This document shows, piece after piece, positions 1-8,148 of a DNA stretch of 64,000 nucleotides. The DNA is from JACMLC01 sp963720235 (GTDB taxonomy: Bacteria; Acidobacteriota; Blastocatellia; Pyrinomonadales; Pyrinomonadaceae), in the NCBI GenBank assembly GCA_963720235.1, contig OY970389.1, positions 1,054,001 through 1,118,000 on the forward strand, in the 5' to 3' direction. Under the pieces are notes generated by a model. It made no database searches. It was not told the DNA's origin and was given only the letters and a program-made list of their open reading frames with translations. Both the position numbers and the translations under genes were made by a program. Position 1 is the stretch's first letter. Each line of letters opens with the position of its first letter.

Positions 1-1182
1 GGGGCGAATCTCTATCACGCGCTCGTCGTCCATCTCGCCTGAACGCGCGACGCGCAGGACATGCCTGCCCGGCGGAATCGAATTTAAAATCACACGACCT
101 GAGCGTCCGATGCTGCCGTATCTTTCGTCATCAACATAAACTTCCGCGCCCGCAGGAGCGAGAATCACGACGCGCGAATCGCCCTGCTCGTCTTCCTCGT
201 CTTCTTCGCCGACGGCTGCTTCAAACTCTTCGAGCCAGTCCGCGACATTCAAAGAGCGGTGCTCGATGTCTCTTTCGAGAGCATGCATGACTGCGCGCTC
301 GACCTCAGGCGGAATGTCCGTCCGCAGTGTGCCAAGAGCAGGAGGCGAGGTCATCATCTTCTGCATGATGAGCTGCGGCAAGTCGCCTGTGAAGGGCGGA
401 CGCCCGCCAAGCATGTGATAAGCGATAGTCCCAATCGCATAGACATCCGCGCGCGCATCAAGGTTTGCGCCCGGCTGCATCTGTTCGGGCGACATGTATT
501 CGGGCGTGCCTATGATGCCGCGCGAGGCTGGCCCACTCGCGGAGATAGCTTCCGCGACAGCATCGTTGACAATCTTCGCTAAACCGAAATCTCCGACCTT
601 GACGAATCCGTCATCCGCAGGAGCCGCCGCGCTCTTTCTTTTCTTCTGCATGATAAAGATGTTGGCGGGCTTCAAGTCTCTGTGCAGGATGCCTGCGTCG
701 TGCGCGGCCTCTACGCCTTCGGCTACTTGTCTGAGCAGAGTGAGCGTGCGCTTCGGGCTGAGTGTGCCTTCGCGGCGCAGTAGGTGATGCAGCGTTTCTC
801 CCTCTACATATTCCATCACGAGAAAGAAGACGCCTTCGGGAGTCTTGCCGAAATCCGTCACGTCAACGACATTCGGATGGCGTATCGAAGCGGCTGTGCG
901 CGCCTCACGCTCGAAACGCGCGATGGCTTCGCCTTCCTGCATGTCTTCATCTGTGAGTATGTCTGGCCGTACGGTCTTGACGGCGACGCGGCGCGTGACA
1001 AGATTTTCGTCGCGCGCGAGATAGACCTGGCCCATTGCTCCGCGCCCCAAGCGTTTTTCCAAGAGGTAACGATTGGCGAGTAGCGGGCCGCCGGGCAAAG
1101 ACCTGCGCGTCTCTTTGCTGTCTTCAGGGCAGACGAGGACTTCATCCGCAAAGCAGCGTTCGCAACGGGGGCATTCGCGCAT
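1..1182 (-). CDS. Serine/threonine protein kinase, C-terminus cut by window edge
   Basis: Hanks-type Ser/Thr kinase of at least 394 residues; the gene runs off the left edge. The N-terminus has a small zinc-ribbon-like cysteine cluster (C4, C7, C10, C18). The kinase domain spans about 38-330, with glycine loop GRGAMGQVY (47-54), catalytic lysine K69 in VAVK, HRDLKPAN (D169), DFG (D198) and a GTPEYMSPEQ activation segment. All catalytic residues are present, so it should be active. The last visible part (GAEVYVDDERYGSIGRSG) resembles a PEGA-type surface repeat. The ATG at 1182 is chosen because it precedes the cysteine cluster directly. Substrate unknown; kinases of this layout are usually signalling proteins, often with further C-terminal sensor or repeat domains. 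Confidence 0.93.
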   Translation of the reverse strand, partial: MRECPRCERCFADEVLVCPEDSKETRRSLPGGPLLANRYLLEKRLGRGAMGQVYLARDENLVTRRVAVKTVRPDILTDEDMQEGEAIARFEREARTAASIRHPNVVDVTDFGKTPEGVFFLVMEYVEGETLHHLLRREGTLSPKRTLTLLRQVAEGVEAAHDAGILHRDLKPANIFIMQKKRKSAAAPADDGFVKVGDFGLAKIVNDAVAEAISASGPASRGIIGTPEYMSPEQMQPGANLDARADVYAIGTIAYHMLGGRPPFTGDLPQLIMQKMMTSPPALGTLRTDIPPEVERAVMHALERDIEHRSLNVADWLEEFEAAVGEEDEEDEQGDSRVVILAPAGAEVYVDDERYGSIGRSGRVILNSIPPGRHVLRVARSGEMDDERVIEIRP

Positions 1183-1247
1183 AAATAAACTTTCTCCGCT
1201 CGCGCCTGAAGAAATTCCGACAAGAAGATTTGCCGCAGAAAAGAATA

Positions 1248-1302
1248 AGGCGTCACATGCGGGCGCGTCAAACTTTGACGCGCGAGACCACACATGACGC
1301 CT
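1248..1302 (-). terminator. Nested hairpin downstream of the hemerythrin gene
   Basis: Outer arms AGGCGTCA (1248-1255) and TGACGCCT (1295-1302) enclose a perfect inner stem of ten pairs, GCGCGTCAAA / TTTGACGCGC (1263-1283). On the minus strand the structure is followed by a T-rich stretch. It lies between the hemerythrin stop and the kinase start, so a rho-independent terminator for the hemerythrin gene is likely. Confidence 0.55.
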
Positions 1303-1329
1303 CTTGATTGTATGAAAGTAAAGCTGTCT

Positions 1330-1785
1330 TTAACTTGCTGCGGCTCTGGACTTGAGCTGTTGCTTGGCCTGTTCCATGCGCGTGCCAAGCTCTTCAATCT
1401 GCTCGGAGCTTAAAACCTTTTTCGCTTTCGGGAACATCTCGCCTTCTTCTTCCTCTACGTGATGCTCTACGTTTTCTTTGAGCACGGTGAGCTTTGCGCC
1501 CCACTCTTCTGTCTCTTTCGATTCCGCGTCAAGCTCTGCGAGAAGATGTTTGACGACAGCATGCTCTTCAAAAGCTTCGAGCGTAATGTCGTGCGTCTCG
1601 TCCGCATCCTTGATGGCCGGATAGAAGATTTGCTCCTCAATCTCCGCATGCACATCGAGTTCCTGCTTGAGCTGTGTGAACAACTCTTCGCGCGTCTTGA
1701 CGGCACGTTCGGTTGTCGGCTCAAGCTTCTCAAAGATGCCGGAGACCTTTTCGTGATCCTGCTTCAATAATTCAAAAGCGTCCAT
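1330..1785 (-). CDS. Hemerythrin domain protein
   Basis: A 151-residue cytoplasmic four-helix protein of the hemerythrin HHE family, which binds a non-haem di-iron centre. Family-type ligands are visible in order: DHEKV near the N-terminus (H11), VHAEIEEQIFYP (H and E near 46-50), EEHAVVKHLL, and EHHVEEEEGEMFP near 110. No signal peptide or membrane segment. Roles in the family include oxygen or NO sensing, iron handling and stress resistance; the sequence does not choose between them. Monocistronic by context, with a hairpin terminator after the stop. AGGAGAGG lies just upstream of the ATG as a ribosome-binding site. Confidence 0.9.
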   Translation of the reverse strand: MDAFELLKQDHEKVSGIFEKLEPTTERAVKTREELFTQLKQELDVHAEIEEQIFYPAIKDADETHDITLEAFEEHAVVKHLLAELDAESKETEEWGAKLTVLKENVEHHVEEEEGEMFPKAKKVLSSEQIEELGTRMEQAKQQLKSRAAAS

Positions 1786-1883
1786 AACCCTCTCCTCCTT
1801 GATACGTTAAATGACCTGAGATGCACGCAATCAATACGTACACGGCGTGCTGTGAATCAAGGAGCAACTACAATGCCGGAGAA

Positions 1884-1933
1884 GAGCAAGGATGAAGGAT
1901 GAATGATGAATGATGAAAGATGAAAGATGAATG
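1884..1933. repeat. Degenerate GGATGAA/GAATGAT tandem, left arm of a nested element
   Basis: Tandem variants of a seven-base unit (GGATGAA, GAATGAT, GAAAGAT). A shorter reverse-complement arm occurs at 2126-2141, so the composite palindromic repeat at 1944-2122 is nested between the arms. Related units occur at 6238-6353, 12523-12550, 50311-50381 and 50767-50859. Confidence 0.7.
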
Positions 1934-1943
1934 CAGCATCGCA

Positions 1944-2122
1944 GCCCCGATAGGGGCGACATGCAATAGCCCACGACGTAAGTCGTGGGTTAAGCAGCAC
2001 AGATAAATAATAAGCCCCGAAGGGGCGACATAAATTATGCCGCCCCTTCGGGGCTCTGTGTGTGTGATGCGAGTGACCCCGCGCTGACGCGCGGGGCTAC
2101 TACATGCCGCCCCTGTCGGGGC
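1944..2122. repeat. Composite palindromic repeat, copy 1
   Basis: A 179-base string of hairpins: GCCCCGATAGGGGC, a CCCACGAC/GTCGTGGG stem, GCCCCGAAGGGGC, GCCCCTTCGGGGC, CCCCGCG/CGCGGGG and GCCCCTGTCGGGGC. Its two ends are near-perfect inverted repeats of about 20 bases. Copy 2 lies at 8608-8790 with the same order of stems and several compensating base changes. No ORF of its own. It resembles non-autonomous palindromic mobile repeats. Confidence 0.8.
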
Positions 2123-2131
2123 TATCATCAC

Positions 2132-2569
2132 TCATCCTTGCAGTTCTATGCAGCACTGCGAGCAGCGCGTGGCTTTGAGGGGAATCGTGGAGAGGCAGTA
2201 GGGACAGTCTTTAGTTGTCGGCCCTTCTTCGGTCTCCTGTTTGCTCTTGAGTCTGTTGACCGCACGGACGATGAGGAAGACTACGAAAGCGATGATGAGA
2301 AAGCTGATGACATCGTTGATGAACGAGCCATAGGCGATGACAGGCAAGCCTTTAGTCTTGGCATCTGCAAGCGAGGCCGGATGCTGCCCGGACAAATCAA
2401 TAAAGAGATTTGCGAAATCCACTTTGCCGAGCAGCATTCCGAGAGGCGGCATCAGTATGCCGTCAACCAGCGAGGTCACAATCTTGCCGAATGCCGCGCC
2501 GATGATGACTGCCACCGCCAGGTCAATCACATTCCCGCGCGCAATAAATTCTCTGAACTCTTTGAGCAT
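2132..2569 (-). CDS. mscL: Large-conductance mechanosensitive channel MscL
   Basis: A 145-residue inner-membrane channel that opens under membrane tension to release solutes during osmotic downshock. MLKEFREFIARGNVIDLAVAV is the conserved N-terminal amphipathic helix and start of TM1; a second membrane helix follows at about residues 75-100 (INDVISFLIIAFVVFLIVRAVN). The ATG at 2569 is preferred over one ten codons upstream because AAGGAGAGGAG lies just before it and it matches the family start. Unusual: the C-terminal tail carries two CxxC pairs (CPYC...CSQC), a zinc-ribbon-like end absent from E. coli MscL. The last codons and the TGA fall in the GGATGA repeat arm. Confidence 0.95.
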   Translation of the reverse strand: MLKEFREFIARGNVIDLAVAVIIGAAFGKIVTSLVDGILMPPLGMLLGKVDFANLFIDLSGQHPASLADAKTKGLPVIAYGSFINDVISFLIIAFVVFLIVRAVNRLKSKQETEEGPTTKDCPYCLSTIPLKATRCSQCCIELQG

Positions 2570-2649
2570 CTCTCCTCTCCTTTTTAGTTCAACGTACATT
2601 GCGCCCGCGAGGAAGGTCTTACATGGTCTTGCAAGGTCTTACAAGATTT

Positions 2650-2934
2650 TTACGGAGTGGTGTAGGTTGACATCTCTGATGCGCTCATAGCCGAACCGGC
2701 CCCGATAAGCGCGCCGCCGATGAGTGCGAAAACAATCCATCCAATCAAGAGCTTCATCAGATTGAGCCTGGAGGCATTCATAAAGCCCCAGATTAAAAGA
2801 TACAGGTTACAAATCAGACCCAGGATGCCTTTGCCGGCTCCTTCGGTCTGAAACAATTTAACGAGCACCATAATCTGGCAGATGATTGCCACCAGAACAA
2901 AGATGGCGCCAAGCACAATCAATATCATTCCCAT
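2650..2934 (-). CDS. Small membrane protein, unknown function
   Basis: 94 residues, almost all hydrophobic, with three likely membrane helices: about 3-28 (MILIVLGAIFVLVAIICQIM), 37-55 (ILGLICNLYLLIWGFM) and 61-82 (LLIGWIVFALIGGALIGAG). No recognisable catalytic motif. It sits between mscL and the DUF2752 gene on the same strand. I do not recognise the family; the length and layout suit a small integral inner-membrane protein. Confidence 0.7.
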   Translation of the reverse strand: MGMILIVLGAIFVLVAIICQIMVLVKLFQTEGAGKGILGLICNLYLLIWGFMNASRLNLMKLLIGWIVFALIGGALIGAGSAMSASEMSTYTTP

Positions 2935-2976
2935 TTCTTTAAGTCTCCATTCGAGTAGTTTGTAGTTAGAACTTTT

Positions 2977-3420
2977 TTATCTGCCGACAAGCAGGGCAGA
3001 TGTTTCTGGAAACAGCAGCAGACGGATGAGCCAGTAGAGCATCAGGCCGAGGAGCAGTATAAAAGTCATCCCCGTGCGCTGCTCTACGGTTTGCACTGTC
3101 GCAATCAAAGAGCGGCGCGGTCTTTCTGGAAGCAAACTGGCGAGGGCTATCAACGCGAGCGTCAGCAAAAAGAGCGGCGCGAAAGCATGAAAAGCGAAAG
3201 ACGTGTTCCAGTCGCCGTGCAAGAGAGCCGTAGAGGCGCGCGTCAGCCCGCAGCCGGGACAGGGAATCCCCAGCAGATGCTTCACAGGGCAGGGCCAGCC
3301 CGGCAGCCCCGCCAGCACCAGCGCGCCCTGCATGAAGATAAAGCCTGTGATGGCTAACGCCTCCGCACGGTTCTGCATGACAGACGCGATAATCGGAGAA
3401 CGCAGTTGACCTTTGAGCAT
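2977..3420 (-). CDS. DUF2752 membrane protein
   Basis: About 147 residues with the DUF2752 signature CPGCGLTRA preceded by PCPVKHLLGI, and three or four membrane helices, including GFIFMQGALVLAGL and FLLTLALIALASLL. The function of the family is unknown; the conserved cysteine motif lies by the first loop. Start uncertain: in-frame ATGs occur at 3501, 3420 and 3378. The two downstream ones place the CPGCGLTRA motif at the usual distance from the N-terminus, and 3420 is my choice. Confidence 0.75.
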   Translation of the reverse strand: MLKGQLRSPIIASVMQNRAEALAITGFIFMQGALVLAGLPGWPCPVKHLLGIPCPGCGLTRASTALLHGDWNTSFAFHAFAPLFLLTLALIALASLLPERPRRSLIATVQTVEQRTGMTFILLLGLMLYWLIRLLLFPETSALLVGR

Positions 3421-3559
3421 CTCGTTTGTCGACGACGGATGAGCCTTGAATCTGAAACAGGACGGGAACAGGAAACTCCCGCCGAGGTAGAACGGGCGCA
3501 CATTACACTAAGCCGTTCGGCATGACAAGATATTTCGTCCGCCGCATCACGAAAGAAAC

Positions 3560-3668
3560 TCCCGCAAAGACGCAAAGGCACAAAGAAGAAACCAAGAAAG
3601 CATTCGAGATAAATAAAGCTTCAACACCTTTGCGAGCTTTCTTTGCGTCTTTGCGCCACCAGCGCGAA
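3560..3668. repeat. CGCAAAG-type inverted repeat
   Basis: Left arm from 3560 (CCCGCAAAGACGCAAAGGC) and right arm 3631-3668 (CTTTCTTTGCGTCTTTGCG) form a long imperfect hairpin downstream of the FKBP gene. A second copy with the same units is at 29173-29274. It probably acts as a terminator. Confidence 0.7.
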
Positions 3669-3689
3669 ACTCTCTTTTTTTCGTGCGAG

Positions 3690-4214
3690 CTATTTAATAC
3701 CGAGCAGTTCTATTTCGAAGATGAGAGTCGAGTTGCCCGGAATCTCCGGCGGTCGCCCATGCGTGCCATAGCCCAGTTGCGGCGGGATGATGAGCTTTCT
3801 TTTGCCGCCGACCTTCATCGTCATCAAGCCTTCGTCCCAACCCTTGATGACCTGACCGCGCCCGATGATGAAATCCGCAGGCTTGCCTTTGTCAAGAGAG
3901 CTATCAAACTTAAACCCGTTCTCAAGCGTCCCTGTGTAATGCACCGTCACGGTTTTGCCGGGCTGCGGGCTTGGGCCAGTGCCTTCAACCAGGTCAATCA
4001 TTTTGAGCCCTGAAGCTGTAGTGACTTCGGTTCCGCTCTTGCCGCGTGCGAAAAAGTAGATGAGGCCGGTCACGACCAGCGCGACGATGATAATTCCGAC
4101 AGCAACTTTTGTTGTATTGCTAGAACCTTTCGGAGTGGCCGTGTGCCTTGGCGTAAACGAACCCTTATAAGTTCTTTTGCTTTTACTCGTGTGCCTTTTA
4201 CGACTTTGAGGCAA
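3690..4214 (-). CDS. Membrane-anchored FKBP-type peptidyl-prolyl isomerase
   Basis: A 174-residue protein: a very basic N-terminus (PQSRKRHTSKSKRTYKGS), one membrane helix at about 37-56 (VAVGIIIVALVVTGLIYFFA) and an FKBP domain over the last 110 residues (VTVHYTGTLENGFKFDSS, VIKGWDEGLMTMKVGGKRKL, IPPQLGYGTHG). It catalyses cis-trans isomerisation of prolyl bonds, presumably in the periplasm while anchored in the inner membrane. A TTG at 4214 is chosen as start because AAAGAGGAG lies nine bases upstream; an ATG at 4274 would add 20 residues with no support. Confidence 0.88.
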   Translation of the reverse strand: MPQSRKRHTSKSKRTYKGSFTPRHTATPKGSSNTTKVAVGIIIVALVVTGLIYFFARGKSGTEVTTASGLKMIDLVEGTGPSPQPGKTVTVHYTGTLENGFKFDSSLDKGKPADFIIGRGQVIKGWDEGLMTMKVGGKRKLIIPPQLGYGTHGRPPEIPGNSTLIFEIELLGIK

Positions 4215-4352
4215 GGTTTGATACTCCTCTTTAGAAAAGAATTTTAAATCCCCCGACGCGCAAGAATTTCTCACAGGTCTCTCACTTCAAGCAAGCTGCG
4301 AAGGCTTTGAGCGAACGGGAAGAAGTTTGACGCGCCAGCCGCCGGAGATGAT

Positions 4353-5199
4353 ATGTTAATTGCCATGACGCATTATCTCGAACACAGCAATGATTTCAAC
4401 CATCCCGACTTAGCTTCTGCGGTTGACGAACTCTCCCTCTGGTCTTCCAGATTCGGCCACTTGCTCTTAGATAATCTGGAAATACGCAAAGGCATCAGCC
4501 TGCTCGACATAGGTTGCGCCAACGGCTTTCCGCTCTTTGAACTGGCGCATGTTTTCGGAAACTCATCTCGTCTGACAGGCATAGATGTCTGGCGCGCGGC
4601 CCTCAAAAGAGCCGGATTCAAGCTCGGCTTTTACGCTCTCGCAAACGTGAGCCTCGTTGAAGCAGACGCCGCACAGCAACCCTTTCATGATGCAGCCTTC
4701 GACCTCATCGTCTCAAACTTAGGAATCAACAACTGGGCCAGCCCGCAGGCAGTCCTCACAGAATGCTTTCGCGTTGCAAAGCCCGGCGCAAGCCTTGTCC
4801 TGACAACAAACCTTGTGGGCCACTACGAGGAATTTTATGAAGTCTTTCGCGAGACTCTCTTAGAGATGAAACTGTCCGCACATCTCACTAAACTCGAAAC
4901 TCAAAACGCACATCGCGGCACACGCGAATCTCTCTCCGGCTTGATTGAGCAAGCCGGATGGAATCTCATCAAACTCATCGAAGACACTTTCCAGATGCGC
5001 TTCGCAGACGGCAGCGCGCTCCTCAATCACTCGCTGACCAAAATCGGATTCCTCGGCGGCTGGCGAAGCGTCGTTGAGCCTGATGAAGAAAGAGAAGTTT
5101 TCGGGACGATAGAGCGCAAGCTAAACGAGACAGACTCGGCTCAAAGGCGAACTGCGAATGACTGTCCCGATGCTTTATCTGGAAGCAAGGAAACCGTAA
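4353..5199 (+). CDS. SAM-dependent methyltransferase, frameshifted near its 3' end
   Basis: A class I methyltransferase, about 281 residues once repaired. Motif I is LLDIGCANGFPLFEL, followed by GIDVW, VEADAAQQPF and FDLIVSNLGINNW. The frame from 4353 does not stop at the domain end but runs on through the tRNA gene to 5435. In the +1 frame, 5140-5199 reads LKGELRMTVPMLYLEARKP then TAA, the usual ending of this family, so one extra base is present between about 5123 and 5140. Either a sequence error or a recent mutation explains it. The start may be the ATG at 4353 or 4365. The substrate cannot be told. Confidence 0.8.
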
Positions 5200-5270
5200 G
5201 AGGATTGAACTTTTATTTTCACCAACGGATTTTGCGCGCTCGACTGACCTGTGCGACAATCCGTCCCAAC

Positions 5271-5343
5271 GCGCCTGTAGCTCAGCGGATAGAGCATCTG
5301 CCTCCGGAGCAGAGGGCCGCAAGTTCGATTCTTGCCAGGCGCA
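5271..5343 (+). tRNA. tRNA-Arg (anticodon CCG)
   Basis: A 73-base cloverleaf: acceptor stem GCGCCTG / CAGGCGC, D arm GCTC...GAGC, anticodon stem TCTGC / GCAGA around loop CTCCGGA (anticodon CCG), T arm GCAAG-TTCGATT-CTTGC, discriminator A. CCA is not encoded. It lies between the broken methyltransferase and the convergent receiver/ATPase gene. Confidence 0.95.
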
Positions 5344-5347
5344 TTAT

Positions 5348-6223
5348 TTATTCTTCTTCTGTTGCAGCTTCTACCGCTTCTACACTGCCATCTAAATATT
5401 TAATGAGCACGACTTCGTTGTGCCGCTCGTTGTAAATCATCTCGTCAACCATCTCGCGCGCGATGAGGATGCCGAAGCCGCCGGGGCGCATGCCCTGCGC
5501 TTCGCGGTAACGCTCGTGCTGCATCGGGTCGTCTTCCGGGTTGAGAATCGCCGCGTGATAGAGCGATTCAATCTTGAAACCTTCGCCGGGGTCTTTGATG
5601 CGATAGAGAATGACGCGCGGCGTGTGCAGAAATCCGACTTCGACAAACTGTGACGGGTCGTTTTTCCCGCCATGCTCGATGGCATTGCGCAGCATCTCTC
5701 TGAAAGCATAAGACACATTCTCGCGCGTCGTCTGCGGCAAGTCTGTTTTCAGTTGGGCCATCAATCTTTCCAGTGGGTCAATCGCCGCCGAGTCGCAAGG
5801 CACGCGCAGCTCTATCCACTCTGGCCGCGCGGAGAGGACTTCGATTTTGATTTCCTGCGGAATCAACTCGAAGACAGCTTTGACGGCTGAGAGAAGCTGG
5901 CTGACATCAAAAGGTTTGGCTAGAAAATCGCAAGCCTGATCGCGCAGCGCGCTGACGGCTGTTTCGGGCGTGGTCAGCGCGGTCATGACGATGACACGTA
6001 AATCCTTGTCCTTCTCGCGCAACTTCGAGAGCATCATCAGCCCGTCCATCTTCGGCATCATGACATCGAGCAGCACAAGGTCAACCACCTCGCTCTTGAT
6101 GATTTCAAGTCCCTCAAAAGCATCATGAGCCTCCAGCACATCATAGCCCTCGCGCCTGAGCGCATAGCCAATCAGGGCATGCAACTCCGGGTCATCATCT
6201 ACAACCAGAATCTTCTTAGCCAT
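5348..6223 (-). CDS. Response regulator fused to RsbW-like ATPase domain
   Basis: 291 residues in two parts. Residues 1-125 are a CheY-like receiver with acidic triad VVDDD (9-11), phospho-acceptor D53 in LLDVMMP, the switch threonine in VIVMTA and the lysine of AKPF. After a linker, about 150-275 is a GHKL/HATPase fold of the anti-sigma-factor kinase type: N-box EMLRNAIEHGG, G1 box KDPGEGF, and GGFGILIAREMVDE. It has no HisKA dimerisation helix, so it is not a classical histidine kinase. A receiver controlling an RsbW-like serine kinase suggests a phosphorylation-controlled partner switch. No anti-sigma antagonist or sigma factor is adjacent. The ATG at 6223 starts the receiver exactly. Confidence 0.88.
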   Translation of the reverse strand: MAKKILVVDDDPELHALIGYALRREGYDVLEAHDAFEGLEIIKSEVVDLVLLDVMMPKMDGLMMLSKLREKDKDLRVIVMTALTTPETAVSALRDQACDFLAKPFDVSQLLSAVKAVFELIPQEIKIEVLSARPEWIELRVPCDSAAIDPLERLMAQLKTDLPQTTRENVSYAFREMLRNAIEHGGKNDPSQFVEVGFLHTPRVILYRIKDPGEGFKIESLYHAAILNPEDDPMQHERYREAQGMRPGGFGILIAREMVDEMIYNERHNEVVLIKYLDGSVEAVEAATEEE

Positions 6224-6237
6224 GCTCGTCCCCCTGA

Positions 6238-6353
6238 AAAGCAAGGATGAAGGCGGAAGGATGAATGATGAAGTGTGTGCTATTAGAAATGAGTGCTACA
6301 TGTTTGAAGAGCATGCCTTTCATCCTTCCGCCTTCCGCCTTCATCCTTGCTCT
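6238..6353. repeat. GGATGAA-type inverted repeat
   Basis: Left arm 6238-6273 (AGCAAGGATGAAGGCGGAAG...) and right arm 6318-6353 (its near-perfect complement) form a long hairpin with a loop of about 45 bases. The right arm contains the holB stop codon. It may stop or slow transcription between holB and the receiver/ATPase gene. Confidence 0.75.
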
Positions 6354-7393
6354 TCCGCCATTGCCAGAAACAGCGCGTCTGTGGCGACCTTGCGATTGAT
6401 ATTAACTTCGAGGCGGCGACGATGCTCTTCTATCTCTGAGAGCCAGCGCGCGGCGCGTCTGCTTTCAAGCTTTGCGCCGATGCGTGAGAGCTTCTCGCGC
6501 AAATCCTGATTGGCAATCGCTTCATCACGCGCGCCGAGCGAGAGCGTCCACACATCGTGGACCAGAGTTTCGAGCACGCCCAGACGCGGCTCGTACTCCT
6601 CCTTGCGCTTCGCGTCGCACAACTCTTCCGCCGCACGCAGAAGCCGCGCCTTATCTTTCGTCACGGCGAGCGCGTCCAAGACATCCAGCATAGCCTTGCG
6701 CTGTTCCAGATAAGAAGGCAAGTCTGTCGAGAGTGCGCGCCCGATGCTGCCGCGCGCTAAGTGTGCAGCGAGCCGCGCGTCTGTCTGTGAAAGCTTTTTG
6801 TTGCGCTCAAGAAGTTGCTTTTCAATCTCTGCGACGGCAAGCGGAGCAAAGCGTATCATCTGGCAGCGCGAGCGTATGGTTGGAAGCAGCGAGGCCGGGC
6901 GCGAGGTGATGAGAATCAAGTGCGTGGTTGCGGGCGGCTCTTCCAGTGTTTTCAAGAGCGCGTTTGAGGATGATTCGTTCAAACGGTCTGCATCTTCTAT
7001 CAGAAAGATGCGCGCCTTGCCTTCGTATGGACGAAAGTTAGCTTCCCTCTCAAGCTCACGCATCTGTGCGACACGGATGAGCCTGTTAAAGGGTCGGACA
7101 ATTCCGACATCCGTGTGTGCGCTCCAGATAATCCGCTCTTTGTTCTCCGTGTCGTTTGAATAGTCCGGGAACTTTGATTGCTCAAGCCGCACGCACGACG
7201 CGCACTTGTCGCAGGCTTCCACGCCTTCGACTGGCGTGCGGCAATTCAAAGCCTTTGCCAACTCAAGCGCGAACAGCTTTTTGCCCACACCCTCTTCGCC
7301 AGCGAAGAGCAATCCGCCCGGCACGCGCCCCGCCGACTGCATACGCCGCAAGCTCTCTTTGACACGTTGATTTCCTGCAAGCCTTGAAAACAT
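6341..7393 (-). CDS. holB: DNA polymerase III subunit delta' (HolB)
   Basis: A 350-residue clamp-loader AAA+ subunit: P-loop GEEGVGKKLFALELAKALNC, zinc-binding cysteines CRTPVEGVEACDKCASC, sensor-type motif FLIEDADRLNESSSNALLKTLEEP, and LITSRPASLLPTIRSRCQ. In the clamp loader it helps open and load the beta clamp. It follows tmk on the same strand by about 50 bases, a common tmk-holB pair in bacteria. Its last codons lie in the repeat arm at 6318-6353. Confidence 0.95.
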   Translation of the reverse strand: MFSRLAGNQRVKESLRRMQSAGRVPGGLLFAGEEGVGKKLFALELAKALNCRTPVEGVEACDKCASCVRLEQSKFPDYSNDTENKERIIWSAHTDVGIVRPFNRLIRVAQMRELEREANFRPYEGKARIFLIEDADRLNESSSNALLKTLEEPPATTHLILITSRPASLLPTIRSRCQMIRFAPLAVAEIEKQLLERNKKLSQTDARLAAHLARGSIGRALSTDLPSYLEQRKAMLDVLDALAVTKDKARLLRAAEELCDAKRKEEYEPRLGVLETLVHDVWTLSLGARDEAIANQDLREKLSRIGAKLESRRAARWLSEIEEHRRRLEVNINRKVATDALFLAMAEEQG

Positions 7394-7446
7394 AAAAAGC
7401 AGAACAGTAAGACTCAGAACTCAGAAGCATGAAAGGCAAGCTGTTT

Positions 7447-8109
7447 TTATTCTGCGTCCTGTGTGTTGTGAGCAGAGTTCTTTTCTAAAAGTTCTAAAAC
7501 CAGTTCCATAACGCGCGTGTGTGTTTCGTCAACAGAGCCTGTGGCATCTACGATGCGAACGCGCTCAGGCTCTCTCGCAGCCAGCTCAAGATAGGCGCGG
7601 CGGACGCGCGTGTGAAAGGCTGCATCCTCTGCTTCCAGGCGGTCGCTGCTGTTGCCGTCATTCGTGCGCCGCTGTGTGCGTGCGAGGCACTCTGCGACCG
7701 AGAGGTCGAAGATGAGCGTCAGGTCTGGCTTGAGCCCGCCTGTCGCAATCTCTACGACCTGCCCGATAAGCTCTGGCGTAAAACCGCGCCCCGCGCCTTG
7801 ATAAGCAACGGTCGCATCGGCATAACGGTCAGAGAGCACAATCTGGCCGGATTCGAGCGCGGGCTTGACGATGGTGCGCACGTGCTGCGCGCGGTCTGCC
7901 GCGAAAATCAGAAGCTCTGCCAGCGGGTCAACATTCTCTTCGGCATCAAGCAGGGCTGCGCGCAGGCGATTGCCCAGAGCAGTGCCGCCGGGTTCGCGCG
8001 TCGTCACAACTTCGAGCCCGCGCATACGCAACTGACTGGCGAGCAGGCGCAACTGCGTGGACTTGCCACAGCCGTCAATGCCTTCAAAGGTCACAAAAGC
8101 TCCGGTCAC
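7447..8109 (-). CDS. tmk: Thymidylate kinase
   Basis: A 220-residue dTMP kinase making dTDP for DNA synthesis. P-loop FEGIDGCGKST (9-18), TREPGGT, the DRY-type motif SDRYADATVAYQGAGRG, and a LID region LARTQRRTNDGNSSDRLE are all present. The arginine in the LID and a plain P-loop suit a type II enzyme, as in E. coli. Start ATG at 8109. Co-oriented with holB downstream. Confidence 0.96.
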   Translation of the reverse strand: MTGAFVTFEGIDGCGKSTQLRLLASQLRMRGLEVVTTREPGGTALGNRLRAALLDAEENVDPLAELLIFAADRAQHVRTIVKPALESGQIVLSDRYADATVAYQGAGRGFTPELIGQVVEIATGGLKPDLTLIFDLSVAECLARTQRRTNDGNSSDRLEAEDAAFHTRVRRAYLELAAREPERVRIVDATGSVDETHTRVMELVLELLEKNSAHNTQDAE

Positions 8110-8148
8110 TTCTAAGTCTCTCTTAAAATGTTTCTCAGGAAAAAATCG

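Noticed and set aside
858..1397. 179-residue minus-strand ORF overlapping the kinase
   Set aside because: It lies in another frame of the kinase gene and shows arginine/serine-rich shadow composition with no domain.
5220..5435. Methyltransferase ORF continuing across tRNA-Arg
   Set aside because: The residues match no methyltransferase end; they are the tRNA sequence read in one frame after a frameshift.
6341..7393. holB as another AAA+ ATPase such as RuvB
   Set aside because: The cysteine cluster, the LEDADRLNESSSNALLKTLEE block and the link to tmk identify a clamp-loader subunit.
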